64,000 bases of DNA from Nematostella vectensis (GCF_932526225.1 NC_064035.1:17039969-17103968), one strand, 5' to 3'. Positions 1 to 14,482 are shown, counted from the stretch's first letter. Made by a program: numbers and translations. The notes: a model not told the origin generated them from the sequence alone.

Positions 1-3000
1 ACGCTCAACCCTGGTATACGCCAAACCCTGATTTACGCCAAACCCTGATATACGCTGAACCCTGATTTACGCTGAACCCTGATTTACGCTGAACCCTGAT
101 ATACGCCAAAACCTGATATACGCCAAACCCTGATATACGCCAAACCCTGATATACGCCAAACCCTGGTATACGCCAAACCCTGATACACGCTGAACCCTG
201 ATATACGCTGAACCCTCATATACGCTGAACCCTGATATACGCCAAACCCTGATATACGCTGAACCCTGATATACGCTGAACCCTGATATACGCTGAACCC
301 TGATAACGCTGAACCCTGATACACGCCAAACCCTGATATACGCTGAACCCTGATATACGCCAAACCCTGATATACGCCAAACCCTGGTATACGCCGAACC
401 CTGATATACGCCAAACCCTGATATACGCCAAACCCTGATATACGCTGAACCCTGATATACGCTGAACCCTGATATACGCTGAACCATGATATACGCTGAA
501 CCCTGATATACGCTGAACCCTGATATACGCCAAACCCTAATATACGCTGAACCCTCATATACGCTGAACCCTGATATACGCCAAACCCTGATTTACGCCA
601 AACCCTAATAAACGCTAAACCCTGATTTACGCTCAACCCTGATATACGCTGAACCCTGATATACGCTGAACCCTGATATACGCCAAACCCTGATATACGA
701 TGAACCCTGATATACGCTGAACCCTGATATACGCCAAACCCTGATATACGCTGAACCCTGATATACGCTGAACCCTGATATACGCTGAACCCTGATATAC
801 GCTGGACCCTGATCTACGCTGAACCCTGATATACGCTGAACCCTGATATACGCCAAACCCTAATATACGCTGAACCCTAATATACGCTGAACCCTGATTT
901 ACGCCAAACCCTAATAAACGCTAAACCCTGATTTACGCTCAACCCTGGTATACGCCAAACCCTGATTTACGCCAAACCCTGATATACGCTGAACCCTGAT
1001 TTACGCTGAACCCTGATTTACGCTGAACCCTGATATACGCCAAACCCTGATATACGCCAAACCCTGATATACGCCAAACCCTGATATACGCCAAACCCTG
1101 GTATACGCCAAACCCTGATACACGCTGAACCCTCATATACGCTGAACCCTCATATTCGCTGAACCCTGATATACGCCAAACCCTAATATACGCTGAACCC
1201 TGATATACGCTGAACCCTGATATACGCTGAACCCTGATAACGCTGAACCCTGATACACGCCAAACCCTGATATACGCTGAACCCTGATATACGCCAAACC
1301 CTGATATACGCCAAACCCTGGTATACGCCGAACCCTGATATACGCCAAACCCTGATATACGCTGAACCCTGATATACGCTGAACCCTGATATACGCTGAA
1401 CCCTGATATACGCTGAACCATGATATACGCTGAACCCTGATATACGCTGAACCCTGATATACGCCAAACCCTAATATACGCTGAACCCTCATATACGCTG
1501 AACCCTGATATACGCCAAACCCTGATTTACGCCAAACCCTAATAAACGCTAAACCCTGATTTACGCTCAACCCTGATTTACGCTCAACCCTGGTATACGC
1601 CAAACCCTGATTCACGCCAAACCCTGATATACGCTGAACCCTGATTTACGCTGAACCCTGATTTACGCTGAAAGCCTGATATACGCCAAACCCTGGTATA
1701 CGCCAAACCCTGATACACGCTAAACCCTGTTATACGCTGAACCCTCATATACGCTGAACCCTGATATACGCCAAACCCTGATATACGCTGAACCCTGATA
1801 TACGCTGAACCCTGATATACGCTGAACCCTGATAACGCTGAACCCTGATACACGCCAAAGCCTGATATACGCTGAACCCTGATATACGCCAAACCCTGGT
1901 ATACGCCGATCCCTGATATACGCCAAACCCTGATATACGCTGAACCCTGATATACGCTGAACCCTGATATACGCTGAACCCTGATATACGCTGAACCCTG
2001 ATATACGCTGAACCATGATATACGCTGAACCCTGATATACGCTGAACCCTGATATACGCCAAACCCTAATATACGCTGAACCCTCATATACGCTGAACCC
2101 TGATATACGCCAAACCCTGATTTACGCCAAACCCTAATAAACGCTAAACCCTGATTTACGCTCAACCCTGATTTACGCTCAACCCTGGTATACGTTAAAC
2201 CCTGATTTACGCCAAACCCTGATATACGCTGAACCCTGATTTACGCTGAACCCTGATTTACGCTGAACCCTGATATACGCCAAACCCTGATATACGCCAA
2301 ACCCTGATATACGCCAAACCCTGATATACGCCAAACCCTGGTATACGCCAAACCCTGATACACGCTGAACCCTGATATACGCTGAACCCTGATATACGCT
2401 GAACCCTGATATACGCTGAACCCTGATACACGCCAAACCCTGATATACGCTGAACCCTGATACACGCTGAACCCTGATATACGCTGAACCCTCATATACG
2501 CCAAACCCTGATATACGCCAAACCCTGGTATACGCCAAACCCTGATACACGCTGAACCCTGATATACGCTGAACCCTGATATACGCCAAACCCTGATATA
2601 CGCCAAACCCTGGTATACGCCAAACCCTGATACACGCTGAACCCTGATATACGCCAAACCCTGGTATACGCCAAACCCTGATACACGCTGGATCCTGATA
2701 CACGCTGAACCCTGATTTACGCCAAACCCTGATATACGCTGAACCCTGATATACGCTGAACCCTGGTACACGCTGAACCCTGATATACGCTGAACCCTGA
2801 TATACGCCAAACCCTGATATACGCCAAACCCTGGTATACGCCAAACCCTGATATACGCTGAACCCTGATACACGCTGAACCCTGATATACGCTGAACCCT
2901 GGTATACGCCAAACCCTGATACACGCTGAACCCTGATACACGCTGAACCCTGATTTACCCCAAACCCTGATATACGCAAAACCCTAATATACGCTGAACC

Positions 3001-6000
3001 CTCATATACGCTGAACCCTGATATACGCCAAACCCTGATTTACGCCAAACCCTAATAAACGCTAAACCCTGATTTACGCTCAACCCTGGTATACGCCAAA
3101 CCCTGATTTACGCCAAACCCTGATATACGCTGAACCCTGATTTACGCTGAACCCTGATTTACGCTGAACCCTGATATACGCCAAACCCTGATATACGCCA
3201 AACCCTGATATACGCCAACCCTGGTATACGCCAAACCCTGATACACGCTGAACCCTGATATACGCTGAACCCTCATATACGCTGAACCCTGATATACGCC
3301 AAACCCTGGTATACGCTGAACCCTGATATACGCTGAACCCTGATATACGCTGAACCCTGATAAACGCTGAACCCTGATACACGCCAAACCCTTATATACG
3401 CTGAACCCTGATATACGCTGAACCCTGATACACGCTGAACCCTGATATACGCTGAACCCTCATATACGCCAAACCCTGATATACGCCAAACCCTGGTATA
3501 CGCCAAACCCTGATACACGCTGAACCCTGATATACGCTGAACCCTGATATACGCCAAACCCTGATATACGCCAAACCCTGGTATACGCCAAACCCTGATA
3601 CACGCTGAACCCTGATATACGCCAAACCCTGGTATACGCCAAACCCTGATACACGCTGGATCCTGATACACGCTGAACCCTGATTTACGCCAAACCCTGA
3701 TATACGCTGAACCCTGATATACGCTGAACCCTGGTACACGCTGAACCCTGATATACGCTGAACCCTGATATACGCCAAACCCTGGTATACGCCAAACCCT
3801 GATACACGCTGAACCCTCATATAAGCTGAACCCTCATATTCGCTGAACCCTGATATACGCCAAACCCTAATATACGCTGAACCCTGATATACGCTGAACC
3901 CTGATATACGCTGAACCCTGATAACGCTGAACCCTGATACACGCCAAACCCTGATATACGCTGAACCCTGATATACGCCAAACCCTGATATACGCCAAAC
4001 CCTGATTTACGCCAAACCCTAATAAACGCTAAACCCTGATTTACGCTCAACCCTGATATACGCTGAACCCTGATATACGCTGAACCCTGATATACGCCAA
4101 ACCCTGATATACGATGAACCCTGATATACGCTGAACCCTGATATACGCCAAACCCTGATATACGCTGAACCCTGATATACGCTGAACCCTGATATACGCT
4201 GGACCCTGATCTACGCTGAACCCTGATATACGCTGAACCCTGATATACGCCAAACCCTAATATACGCTGAACCCTAATATACGCTGAACCCTGATTTACG
4301 CCAAACCCTAATAAACGCTAAACCCTGATTTACGCTCAACCCTGGTATACGCCAAACCCTGATTTACGCCAAACCCTGATATACGCTGAACCCTGATTTA
4401 CGCTGAACCCTGATTTACGCTGAACCCTGATATACGCCAAACCCTGATATACGCCAAACCCTGATATACGCCAAACCCTGATATACGCCAAACCCTGGTA
4501 TACGCCAAACCCTGATACACGCTGAACCCTCATATACGCTGAACCCTCATATTCGCTGAACCCTGATATACGCCAAACCCTAATATACGCTGAACCCTGA
4601 TATACGCTGAACCCTGATATACGCTGAACCCTGATAACGCTGAACCCTGATACACGCCAAACCCTGATATACGCTGAACCCTGATATACGCCAAACCCTG
4701 ATATACGCCAAACCCTGGTATACGCCGAACCCTGATATACGCCAAACCCTGATATACGCTGAACCCTGATATACGCTGAACCCTGATATACGCTGAACCC
4801 TGATATACGCTGAACCATGATATACGCTGAACCCTGATATACGCTGAACCCTGATATACGCCAAACCCTAATATACGCTGAACCCTCATATACGCTGAAC
4901 CCTGATATACGCCAAACCCTGATTTACGCCAAACCCTAATAAACGCTAAACCCTGATTTACGCTCAACCCTGATTTACGCTCAACCCTGGTATACGCCAA
5001 ACCCTGATTCACGCCAAACCCTGATATACGCTGAACCCTGATTTACGCTGAACCCTGATTTACGCTGAAAGCCTGATATACGCCAAACCCTGGTATACGC
5101 CAAACCCTGATACACGCTAAACCCTGTTATACGCTGAACCCTCATATACGCTGAACCCTGATATACGCCAAACCCTGATATACGCTGAACCCTGATATAC
5201 GCTGAACCCTGATATACGCTGAACCCTGATAACGCTGAACCCTGATACACGCCAAAGCCTGATATACGCTGAACCCTGATATACGCCAAACCCTGGTATA
5301 CGCCGATCCCTGATATACGCCAAACCCTGATATACGCTGAACCCTGATATACGCTGAACCCTGATATACGCTGAACCCTGATATACGCTGAACCCTGATA
5401 TACGCTGAACCATGATATACGCTGAACCCTGATATACGCTGAACCCTGATATACGCCAAACCCTAATATACGCTGAACCCTCATATACGCTGAACCCTGA
5501 TATACGCCAAACCCTGATTTACGCCAAACCCTAATAAACGCTAAACCCTGATTTACGCTCAACCCTGATTTACGCTCAACCCTGGTATACGTTAAACCCT
5601 GATTTACGCCAAACCCTGATATACGCTGAACCCTGATTTACGCTGAACCCTGATTTACGCTGAACCCTGATATACGCCAAACCCTGATATACGCCAAACC
5701 CTGATATACGCCAAACCCTGATATACGCCAAACCCTGGTATACGCCAAACCCTGATACACGCTGAACCCTGATATACGCTGAACCCTGATATACGCTGAA
5801 CCCTGATATACGCTGAACCCTGATACACGCCAAACCCTGATATACGCTGAACCCTGATACACGCTGAACCCTGATATACGCTGAACCCTCATATACGCCA
5901 AACCCTGATATACGCCAAACCCTGGTATACGCCAAACCCTGATACACGCTGAACCCTGATATACGCTGAACCCTGATATACGCCAAACCCTGATATACGC

Positions 6001-9000
6001 CAAACCCTGGTATACGCCAAACCCTGATACACGCTGAACCCTGATATACGCCAAACCCTGGTATACGCCAAACCCTGATACACGCTGGATCCTGATACAC
6101 GCTGAACCCTGATTTACGCCAAACCCTGATATACGCTGAACCCTGATATACGCTGAACCCTGGTACACGCTGAACCCTGATATACGCTGAACCCTGATAT
6201 ACGCCAAACCCTGATATACGCCAAACCCTGGTATACGCCAAACCCTGATATACGCTGAACCCTGATACACGCTGAACCCTGATATACGCTGAACCCTGGT
6301 ATACGCCAAACCCTGATACACGCTGAACCCTGATACACGCTGAACCCTGATTTACCCCAAACCCTGATATACGCAAAACCCTAATATACGCTGAACCCTC
6401 ATATACGCTGAACCCTGATATACGCCAAACCCTGATTTACGCCAAACCCTAATAAACGCTAAACCCTGATTTACGCTCAACCCTGGTATACGCCAAACCC
6501 TGATTTACGCCAAACCCTGATATACGCTGAACCCTGATTTACGCTGAACCCTGATTTACGCTGAACCCTGATATACGCCAAACCCTGATATACGCCAAAC
6601 CCTGATATACGCCAACCCTGGTATACGCCAAACCCTGATACACGCTGAACCCTGATATACGCTGAACCCTCATATACGCTGAACCCTGATATACGCCAAA
6701 CCCTGGTATACGCTGAACCCTGATATACGCTGAACCCTGATATACGCTGAACCCTGATAAACGCTGAACCCTGATACACGCCAAACCCTTATATACGCTG
6801 AACCCTGATATACGCTGAACCCTGATACACGCTGAACCCTGATATACGCTGAACCCTCATATACGCCAAACCCTGATATACGCCAAACCCTGGTATACGC
6901 CAAACCCTGATACACGCTGAACCCTGATATACGCTGAACCCTGATATACGCCAAACCCTGATATACGCCAAACCCTGGTATACGCCAAACCCTGATACAC
7001 GCTGAACCCTGATATACGCCAAACCCTGGTATACGCCAAACCCTGATACACGCTGGATCCTGATACACGCTGAACCCTGATTTACGCCAAACCCTGATAT
7101 ACGCTGAACCCTGATATACGCTGAACCCTGGTACACGCTGAACCCTGATATACGCTGAACCCTGATATACGCCAAACCCTGGTATACGCCAAACCCTGAT
7201 ACACGCTGAACCCTCATATAAGCTGAACCCTCATATTCGCTGAACCCTGATATACGCCAAACCCTAATATACGCTGAACCCTGATATACGCTGAACCCTG
7301 ATATACGCTGAACCCTGATAACGCTGAACCCTGATACACGCCAAACCCTGATATACGCTGAACCCTGATATACGCCAAACCCTGATATACGCCAAACCCT
7401 GGTATACGCCGAACCCTGATATACGCCAAACCCTGATATACGCTGAACCCTGATATACGCTGAACCCTGATATACGCTGAACCCTGATATACGCTGAACC
7501 ATGATATACGCTGAACCCTGATATACGCTGAACCCTCATATACGCTGAACCCTGATATACGCCAAACCCTGATTTACGCCAAACCCTAATAAACGCTAAA
7601 CCCTGATTTACGCTCAACCCTGATTTACGCTCAACCCTGGTATACGCCAAACCCTGATTTACGCCAAACCCTGATATACGCTGAACCCTGATTTACGCTG
7701 AACCCTGATTTACGCTGAAAGCCTGATATACGCCAAACCCTGGTATACGCCAAACCCTGATACACGCTAAACCCTGTTATACGCTGAACCCTCATATACG
7801 CTGAACCCTGATATACGCCAAACCCTGATATACGCTGAACCCTGATATACGCTGAACCCTGATATACGCTGAACCCTGATAACGCTGAACCCTGATACAC
7901 GCCAAAGCCTGATATACGCTGAACCCTGATATACGCCAAACCCTGGTATACGCCGATCCCTGATATACGCCAAACCCTGATATACGCTGAACCCTGATAT
8001 ACGCTGAACCCTGATATACGCTGAACCCTGATATACGCTGAACCATGATATACGCTGAACCCTGATATACGCTGAATCCTGATATACGCCAAACCCTAAT
8101 ATACGCTGAACCCTCATATACGCTGAACCCTGATATACGCCAAACCCTGATTTACGCCAAACCCTAATAAACGCTAAACCCTGATTTACGCTCAACCCTG
8201 ATTTACGCTCAACCCTGGTATACGTTAAACCCTGATTTACGCCAAACCCTGATATACGCTGAACCCTGATTTACGCTGAACCCTGATTTACGCTGAACCC
8301 TGATATACGCCAAACCCTGATATACGCCAAACCCTGATATACGCCAAACCCTGGTATACGCCAAACCCTGATACACGCTGAACCCTGATATACGCTGAAC
8401 CCTGATATACGCTGAACCCTGATATACGCTGAACCCTGATACACGCCAAACCCTGATATACGCTGAACCCTGATACACGCTGAACCCTGATATACGCTGA
8501 ACCCTCATATACGCCAAACCCTGATATACGCCAAACCCTGGTATACGCCAAACCCTGATACACGCTGAACCCTGATATACGCTGAACCCTGATATACGCC
8601 AAACCCTGATATACGCCAAACCCTGGTATACGCCAAACCCTGATACACGCTGAACCCTGATATACGCCAAACCCTGGTATACGCCAAACCCTGATACACG
8701 CTGGATCCTGATACACGCTGAACCCTGATTTACGCCAAACCCTGATATACGCTGAACCCTGATATACGCTGAACCCTGGTACACGCTGAACCCTGATATA
8801 CGCTGAACCCTGATATACGCCAAACCCTGATATACGCCAAACCCTGGTATACGCCAAACCCTGATATACGCTGAACCCTGATACACGCTGAACCCTGATA
8901 TACGCTGAACCCTGGTATACGCCAAACCCTGATACACGCTGAACCCTGATACACGCTGAACCCTGATTTACGCCAAACCCTGATATACGCAAAACCCTAA

Positions 9001-11200
9001 TATACGCTGAACCCTCATATACGCTGAACCCTGATATACGCCAAACCCTGATTTACGCCAAACCCTAATAAACGCTAAACCCTGATTTACGCTCAACCCT
9101 GGTATACGCCAAACCCTGATTTACGCCAAACCCTGATATACGCTGAACCCTGATTTACGCTGAACCCTGATTTACGCTGAACCCTGATATACGCCAAACC
9201 CTGATATACACCAAACCCTGATATACGCTGAACCCTGATATACGCTGAACCATGATATACGCTGAACCCTGATATACGCTGAACCCTCATATACGCTGAA
9301 CCCTGATATACGCCAAACCCTGGTATACGCTGAACCCTGATATACGCTGAACCCTGATATACGCTGAACCCTGATAAACGCTGAACCCTGATACACGCCA
9401 AACCCTTATATACGCTGAACCCTGATATACGCTGAACCCTGATACACGCTGAACCCTGATATACGCTGAACCCTCATATACGCCAAACCCTGATATACGC
9501 CAAACCCTGGTATACGCCAAACCCTGATACACGCTGAACCCTGATATACGCTGAACCCTGATATACGCCAAACCCTGATATACGCCAAACCCTGGTATAC
9601 GCCAAACCCTGATACACGCTGAACCCTGATATACGCCAAACCCTGGTATACGCCAAACCCTGATACACGCTGGATCCTGATACACGCTGAACCCTGATTT
9701 ACGCCAAACCCTGATATACGCTGAACCCTGATATACGCTGAACCCTGGTACACGCTGAACCCTGATATACGCTGAACCCTGATATACGCCAAACCCTGGT
9801 ATACGCCAAACCCTGATATACGCTGAACCCTGATACACGCTGAACCCTGATATACGCTGAACCCTGATATACGCCAAACCCTGATATACGCCAAACCCTG
9901 GTATACGCCAAACCCTTATATACGCTGAACCCTGATATACGCTGAACCCTGATACACGCTGAACCCTGATATACGCTGAACCCTCATATACGCCAAACCC
10001 TGATATACGCCAAACCCTGGTATACGCCAAACCCTGATACACGCTGAACCCTGATATACGCTGAACCCTGATATACGCCAAACCCTGATATACGCCAAAC
10101 CCTGGTATACGCCAAACCCTGATACACGCTGAACCCTGATATACGCCAAACCCTGGTATACGCCAAACCCTGATACACGCTGGATCCTGATACACGCTGA
10201 ACCCTGATTTACGCCAAACCCTGATATACGCTGAACCCTGATATACGCTGAACCCTGGTACACGCTGAACCCTGATATACGCTGAACCCTGATATACGCC
10301 AAACCCTGATATACGCCAAACCCTGGTATACGCCAAACCCTGATTTACGCTGAACCCTGATACACGCTGAACCCTGATATACGCTGAACCCTGATATACG
10401 CCAAACCCTGATATACGCCAAACCCTGGTATACGCCAAACCCTGATTTACGCTGAACCCTGGTATACGCCAAACCCTGATACACGCTGAACCCTGATACA
10501 CGCTGAACCCTGATTTACGCCAAACCCTGATATACGCCAAACCCTGATATACGCTGAACCCTGATATACGCTGAACCCTGATATACGCTGAACCCTGGTA
10601 TACGCCAAACCCTGATATACGCCAAACCCTGGTATACGCCAAACCCTGATTTACGCCAAACCCTGATATACGCCAAACCCTGGTATACGCCAAACCCTGA
10701 TACACGCTGAACCCTCATATACGCTGAACCCTCATATTCGCTGAACCCTGATATACGCCAAACCCTAATATACGCTGAACCCTGATATACGCTGAACCCT
10801 GATATACGCTGAACCCTGATAACGCTGAACCCTGATACACGCCAAACCCTGATATACGCTGAACCCTGATATACGCCAAACCCTGATATACGCCAAACCC
10901 TGATATACGCCAAACCCTGGTATACGCCAAACCCTGATTTACGCTGAACCCTGGTATACGCCAAACCCTGATACACGCTGAACCCTGATACACGCTGAAC
11001 CCTGATTTACGCCAAACCCTGATATACGCCAAACCCTGATATACGCTGAACCCTGATATACGCTGAACCCTGATATACGCTGAACCCTGGTATACGCCAA
11101 ACCCTGATATACGCCAAACCCTGGTATACGCCAAACCCTGATTTACGCCAAACCCTGATATACGCTGAACCCTGATATACGCTGAACCCTGGTACACGCT
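1..11200. repeat. 17-bp minisatellite array with 3.4-kb higher-order repeat
   Basis: The whole stretch is a head-to-tail array of a 17-bp unit, read as gctgaaccctgatatac or gccaaaccctgatatac, with occasional 14-bp units. The unit varies at a few fixed positions (gct/gcc with g/a, gatatac/gatacac/gatttac/ggtatac/taatatac). Blocks repeat with a 3,397-bp period: segments starting at 1133, 2179 and 3080 recur at 4530, 5576 and 6477 with the same translated strings. A third copy is offset by about 2,616 bp from the second (for example 5889 to 8505), so it has lost roughly 780 bp, and a 510-bp block is duplicated again (9474 and 9984). The array ends at about 11200, where the sequence becomes unique, and it continues beyond the left edge. 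Long minus-strand ORFs here are a by-product of the repeat. Confidence 0.97.
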
Positions 11201-12445
11201 GGTAGATCATATATGCCGGCCCTAAGATGCAGATCAATTTAATTCACAAGAAACGCATGCGCAATAAAAGGTAACCGCAGACCGCCAAATAAATCTTAGA
11301 AGACTGCTGAAAAGTCTTCCAATCCCAGACTTACAAAACAAATGATTTTTACACACATTGCTGGGCGCAGAGAGAATGACGATGGAACATTTTCCAGAAC
11401 CCATCAGAGTCACAGTACCATGACGAATAATAAATCATATGTGAAATGCTAATTACCCCAGCTCACAAGATTTGCCTACGAAGCGTGTCAAATGTTCCCG
11501 GCGCACCCGTTTATTTGGTGACACCTTGACAAACCACTCGACGACTTTCGCAGGGTTGTTTGCACGAACTGTCGCCGAATGAGATAAAATAAACGTTATC
11601 AATAATGCAATACTTTGGAATATTCCCAGTCTAATAAAACACCCTTAGACATGATTTAAGCAGAATACGAATTAGAATGGTGTAACAACACCGAGGAAGA
11701 TATTTTTAATCTTGAAGTTTTACATAAACAAGTGCAGGGAGATTTAAAATTTTACCTTGTCTTTATTTTGTTGTTCTAGGTAAATGTTAAATATGATATT
11801 GTTATCTGATTGGTTGAGTCTTGAAGTGAGTGTTGATGAAATACAACGAATTAGGCGTGAGCAAGGCTTTTGATTCGGACTCACGCTGGGAAAAACAGTC
11901 CTAAACCACGGAGCGGAATGTATTCAACCCAAGACTTTTTATACCTTATTTGAATAGATTTACTTTTTGTTTTCCGACAATACTATTTATACGTTTCCTA
12001 GATTATGTATTTGAGGTTGTTTTCTTTCAACATTTCCGGTATCGCTTTTCAAGCTGAGAAAAATGGATTAAAGCCAATGAGCAAGATTTCAGAAACCAAA
12101 AACAGCTATATACTCGAGCGATAAATCTTTTATAACTTTGGGCTACCACCAAACCCCAAAGATCCCCAACTTCTCAAATTAAAATTGTAACAATCTTTAC
12201 CCAATCTATCAAAGCACAGATCTAGCAAGGCTGAATATAGACTGACTAATGCATGTTTTTGCTTAAATACCGGGAAACGCAGTTTTCCTAATTATCCCGC
12301 GCGCTAAGTCAATACTTATTAACTGTCATTCCTTAATCAATTCCAAAGAATATATTTTCTTTGTTGTGCTATTAAAATCATGTTCATCATATCACTTCCC
12401 TGATCGTATTGAAACAAGGTTTTTTCTGCCATTGATATTCAGCGT
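11201..12445. other. unique intergenic sequence, CLIC 3' flank
   Basis: AT-rich unique DNA between the 17-bp satellite and the stop codon of the CLIC-like gene. I see no exon-like frame with splice sites and no recognisable repeat. The part next to 12445 should contain the 3' UTR of the minus-strand gene. TTTATT (AATAAA on the minus strand) occurs near 11510 and 11761, but no poly(A) site can be assigned. Confidence 0.5.
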
Positions 12446-13209
12446 CTATCCATGAATGCTCGTAAACTTTTCGATGATTTCGTTTTTATCTGGACAGGTA
12501 TCTTTGAAGGTTCCCAGCTGCTGCCCCTCTGCCATGAATTTTTTTAGCCTGGCCAGTCTATCAGGGATAACGTAGCCTTTCAATTTCTCTGCCGCGGTAC
12601 CAGTTTGGTAGAGCTTTGCTAACAAGCGATAATCATTTATAGTTGGGTGGTCGCCCTCGAGGTAGACGCCAGGCTCCTCTCCAAGAAGGGAATCAACGTG
12701 CTCAAGCTCCTTTTCATAAACTCTTTCCGACCTTTCAGGCGATCTTAACCAAGCAGAAAATTTTTGAAATGGAGTAAACTTTCGGACTTCACCGTTGAAA
12801 TGCTCATTATTTGAGTTAAGACGAAGATTAGCAAGTTTCTCGAGTCTGTCAACCATTTCTTGCGTGTCTTGCGTTTCTGTCTCAACAATGTCATCTTCCA
12901 TTACTAGCAGTACGGGAAGCATAGTGGAATCCAACTTCTGGAAAGAAGGGTCGAGTTGCTTTTTGCTTTCATCCAGAAACTTATACTCTATGGTGATTCC
13001 CTCCTTTTCTAATTTCGGCGCAAGACCTTTTAGAATCATCAGTAAATAGTGCGAATCGTGGCATGCTCCTACCCTTCTCGCATCAGCTCGTGAGGCCTAC
13101 AAACCAAGAGCATAAATAACGATTTCACTCAAGACTGATATAATTTCCAATGTGCCGAAAAATAAACATACAAAGATCTTACCTTCATAAACGCAATTAA
13201 TTTTTTCAT
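12446..13209 (-). CDS. CLIC: CLIC-like protein (chloride intracellular channel / EXC-4 family, GST fold)
   Basis: Two coding exons on the minus strand: 13183-13209 and 12446-13096, joined in phase 0 (donor gtaaga, acceptor ttgtag), giving about 225 aa. The first residues after the join read GACHDSHYLLMIL, which aligns with the CLIC signature GNCPFCQRLFMIL at the start of helix 1 of the thioredoxin-like domain. The C-terminal helical domain has VYLEGDHPTINDYRLLAKLY and ends with FKDTCPDKNEI, as in CLICs (..FTNTCPSDKEV). CLICs are soluble GST-fold proteins with glutaredoxin-like activity that can associate with membranes. The usual CPF(C/S) active site is here C-H-D-S (Cys about residue 21), so the Cys is kept but not the Pro. 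The start at 13209 (gccATGa) fits the short CLIC N-terminus; the frame is open upstream to 13320, so a longer start is possible. Confidence 0.8.
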
Positions 13210-14121
13210 GGCTGAAGATGAGACAGTGATTGCGACTTTAAACAGGCTAAGGTATTCACAAGTCACCGTTCGTGTACCACTCCAAGCTATTGCGTGATAC
13301 GAGTGAGCGGTTCTGGCCACTAAATGTCGCGCCTGTTATTGAAATAATTTTAAAAACATACATATTCATAACCGCAGTGCTTTAACTAGTACACCGTTGC
13401 CCTGGAAATAACACAAGGTCGACTAGACGGGACTCAAAGTGAAGATCACTTTTGCATAACATTTCACTTAAAAAATAGGTTTTCAAAATTATGCCCAAAA
13501 TATCACGGATAAATTAGTTAGCAAACGACTTATAAATAGGTCAGGCTTTAAGAGCTGCGTGACGGGCGCATAGAGCATGTTAAGATAACAGCCCTCGGGC
13601 TTTTGAAAGCATCCAAGTACCCTTTCTAGAACCACGACATTTAATCATTTCTGAGACAGATACATGACGGAAGAGGAGGATATTTGAAAGACAGGTTTTT
13701 TTTATTCGGTACAACGTATAATTAGATAAGAACGGGAAGAAACAGGACGTGAGACTAAATGGGATTTATGGTTTTATATAGTCCGAACATCCTGAATAAG
13801 CACTCCTAACGGACCAACAATTAGCCCAGCGGGATCGTACTGACCAGCTGACACGACGCGAAGATTTAAGTACAATTTTTTTGGCACCAATTCCCATATA
13901 GACATGAACAGGTCGGCCTTATCTCGGGCACGCCTATATCAAACATCGTTGCATATTTCTGACACTTATAACTTAATATACTTAACTGAAGTTGAATTAT
14001 TAACATTGGAATGCATGGAATCTCAGCAATTGCTTAAACAAAGTCTTATTCTCGAACTATCCTTGAATTGCAAATGAACAAATGAATTGTCCAATATGAC
14101 AGACATGCCCAAACAAGAAAA
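13210..14121. other. intergenic, upstream of CLIC gene
   Basis: Promoter side of the minus-strand CLIC-like gene. The in-frame extension of exon 1 runs open to 13320. Beyond that I see no coding signal and no tandem or inverted repeat up to the MITE. Confidence 0.45.
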
Positions 14122-14125
14122 TTAA

Positions 14126-14478
14126 CAAGTCGCCTGCGATGCTTTTAAGATGGCACTATTTTTCGCAGTTAAATAGCTCATATAAAAAGTGCCAAATATA
14201 ACTGGAGCAGCGATATAAAACGCAAGACACATTGTGTCCCAATATATTCTGCTGGCTAAGGCGATAGATAGTATTACTCAAAAAACATTAAAACTTAAAA
14301 CGATGCGGTTGGTTAAGAATTGCAAAGGGATTTTAAATGATGACAATCGTTACAAGAAAAGTCGAAAGCTATAGATATAAAAAGCTTACTTTACTACTCC
14401 AGTTATATTTGGCACTTTTTATACAAGCCATTTAACTGTGAAAAATAGTGTCATCTTAAAAGCATCGCAGGCGACTTG
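14126..14478. mobile_element. 353-bp MITE with TTAA target duplication (piggyBac-like)
   Basis: The segment starts caagtcgcctgcgatgctt and ends with its reverse complement. The inverted arms are about 85 bp each (14126-14210 and 14394-14478) and carry a few mismatches. Both ends are flanked by TTAA (14122-14125 and 14479-14482). TTAA duplication is the hallmark of piggyBac-type insertion, so this is probably a non-autonomous relative. It encodes nothing. Confidence 0.85.
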
Positions 14479-14482
14479 TTAA

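Noticed and set aside
1-11200. Telomeric repeat (units contain AACCCT and AACCCTAA)
   Set aside because: The period is 17 bp, not 6, and no uninterrupted TTAGGG/CCCTAA run occurs.
5-11237. Dozens of long minus-strand ORFs with repeated YIRVQRISGF-type peptides
   Set aside because: They are produced by the 17-bp satellite in all three frames, have no splice context or unique sequence, and start and stop wherever a unit mutates.
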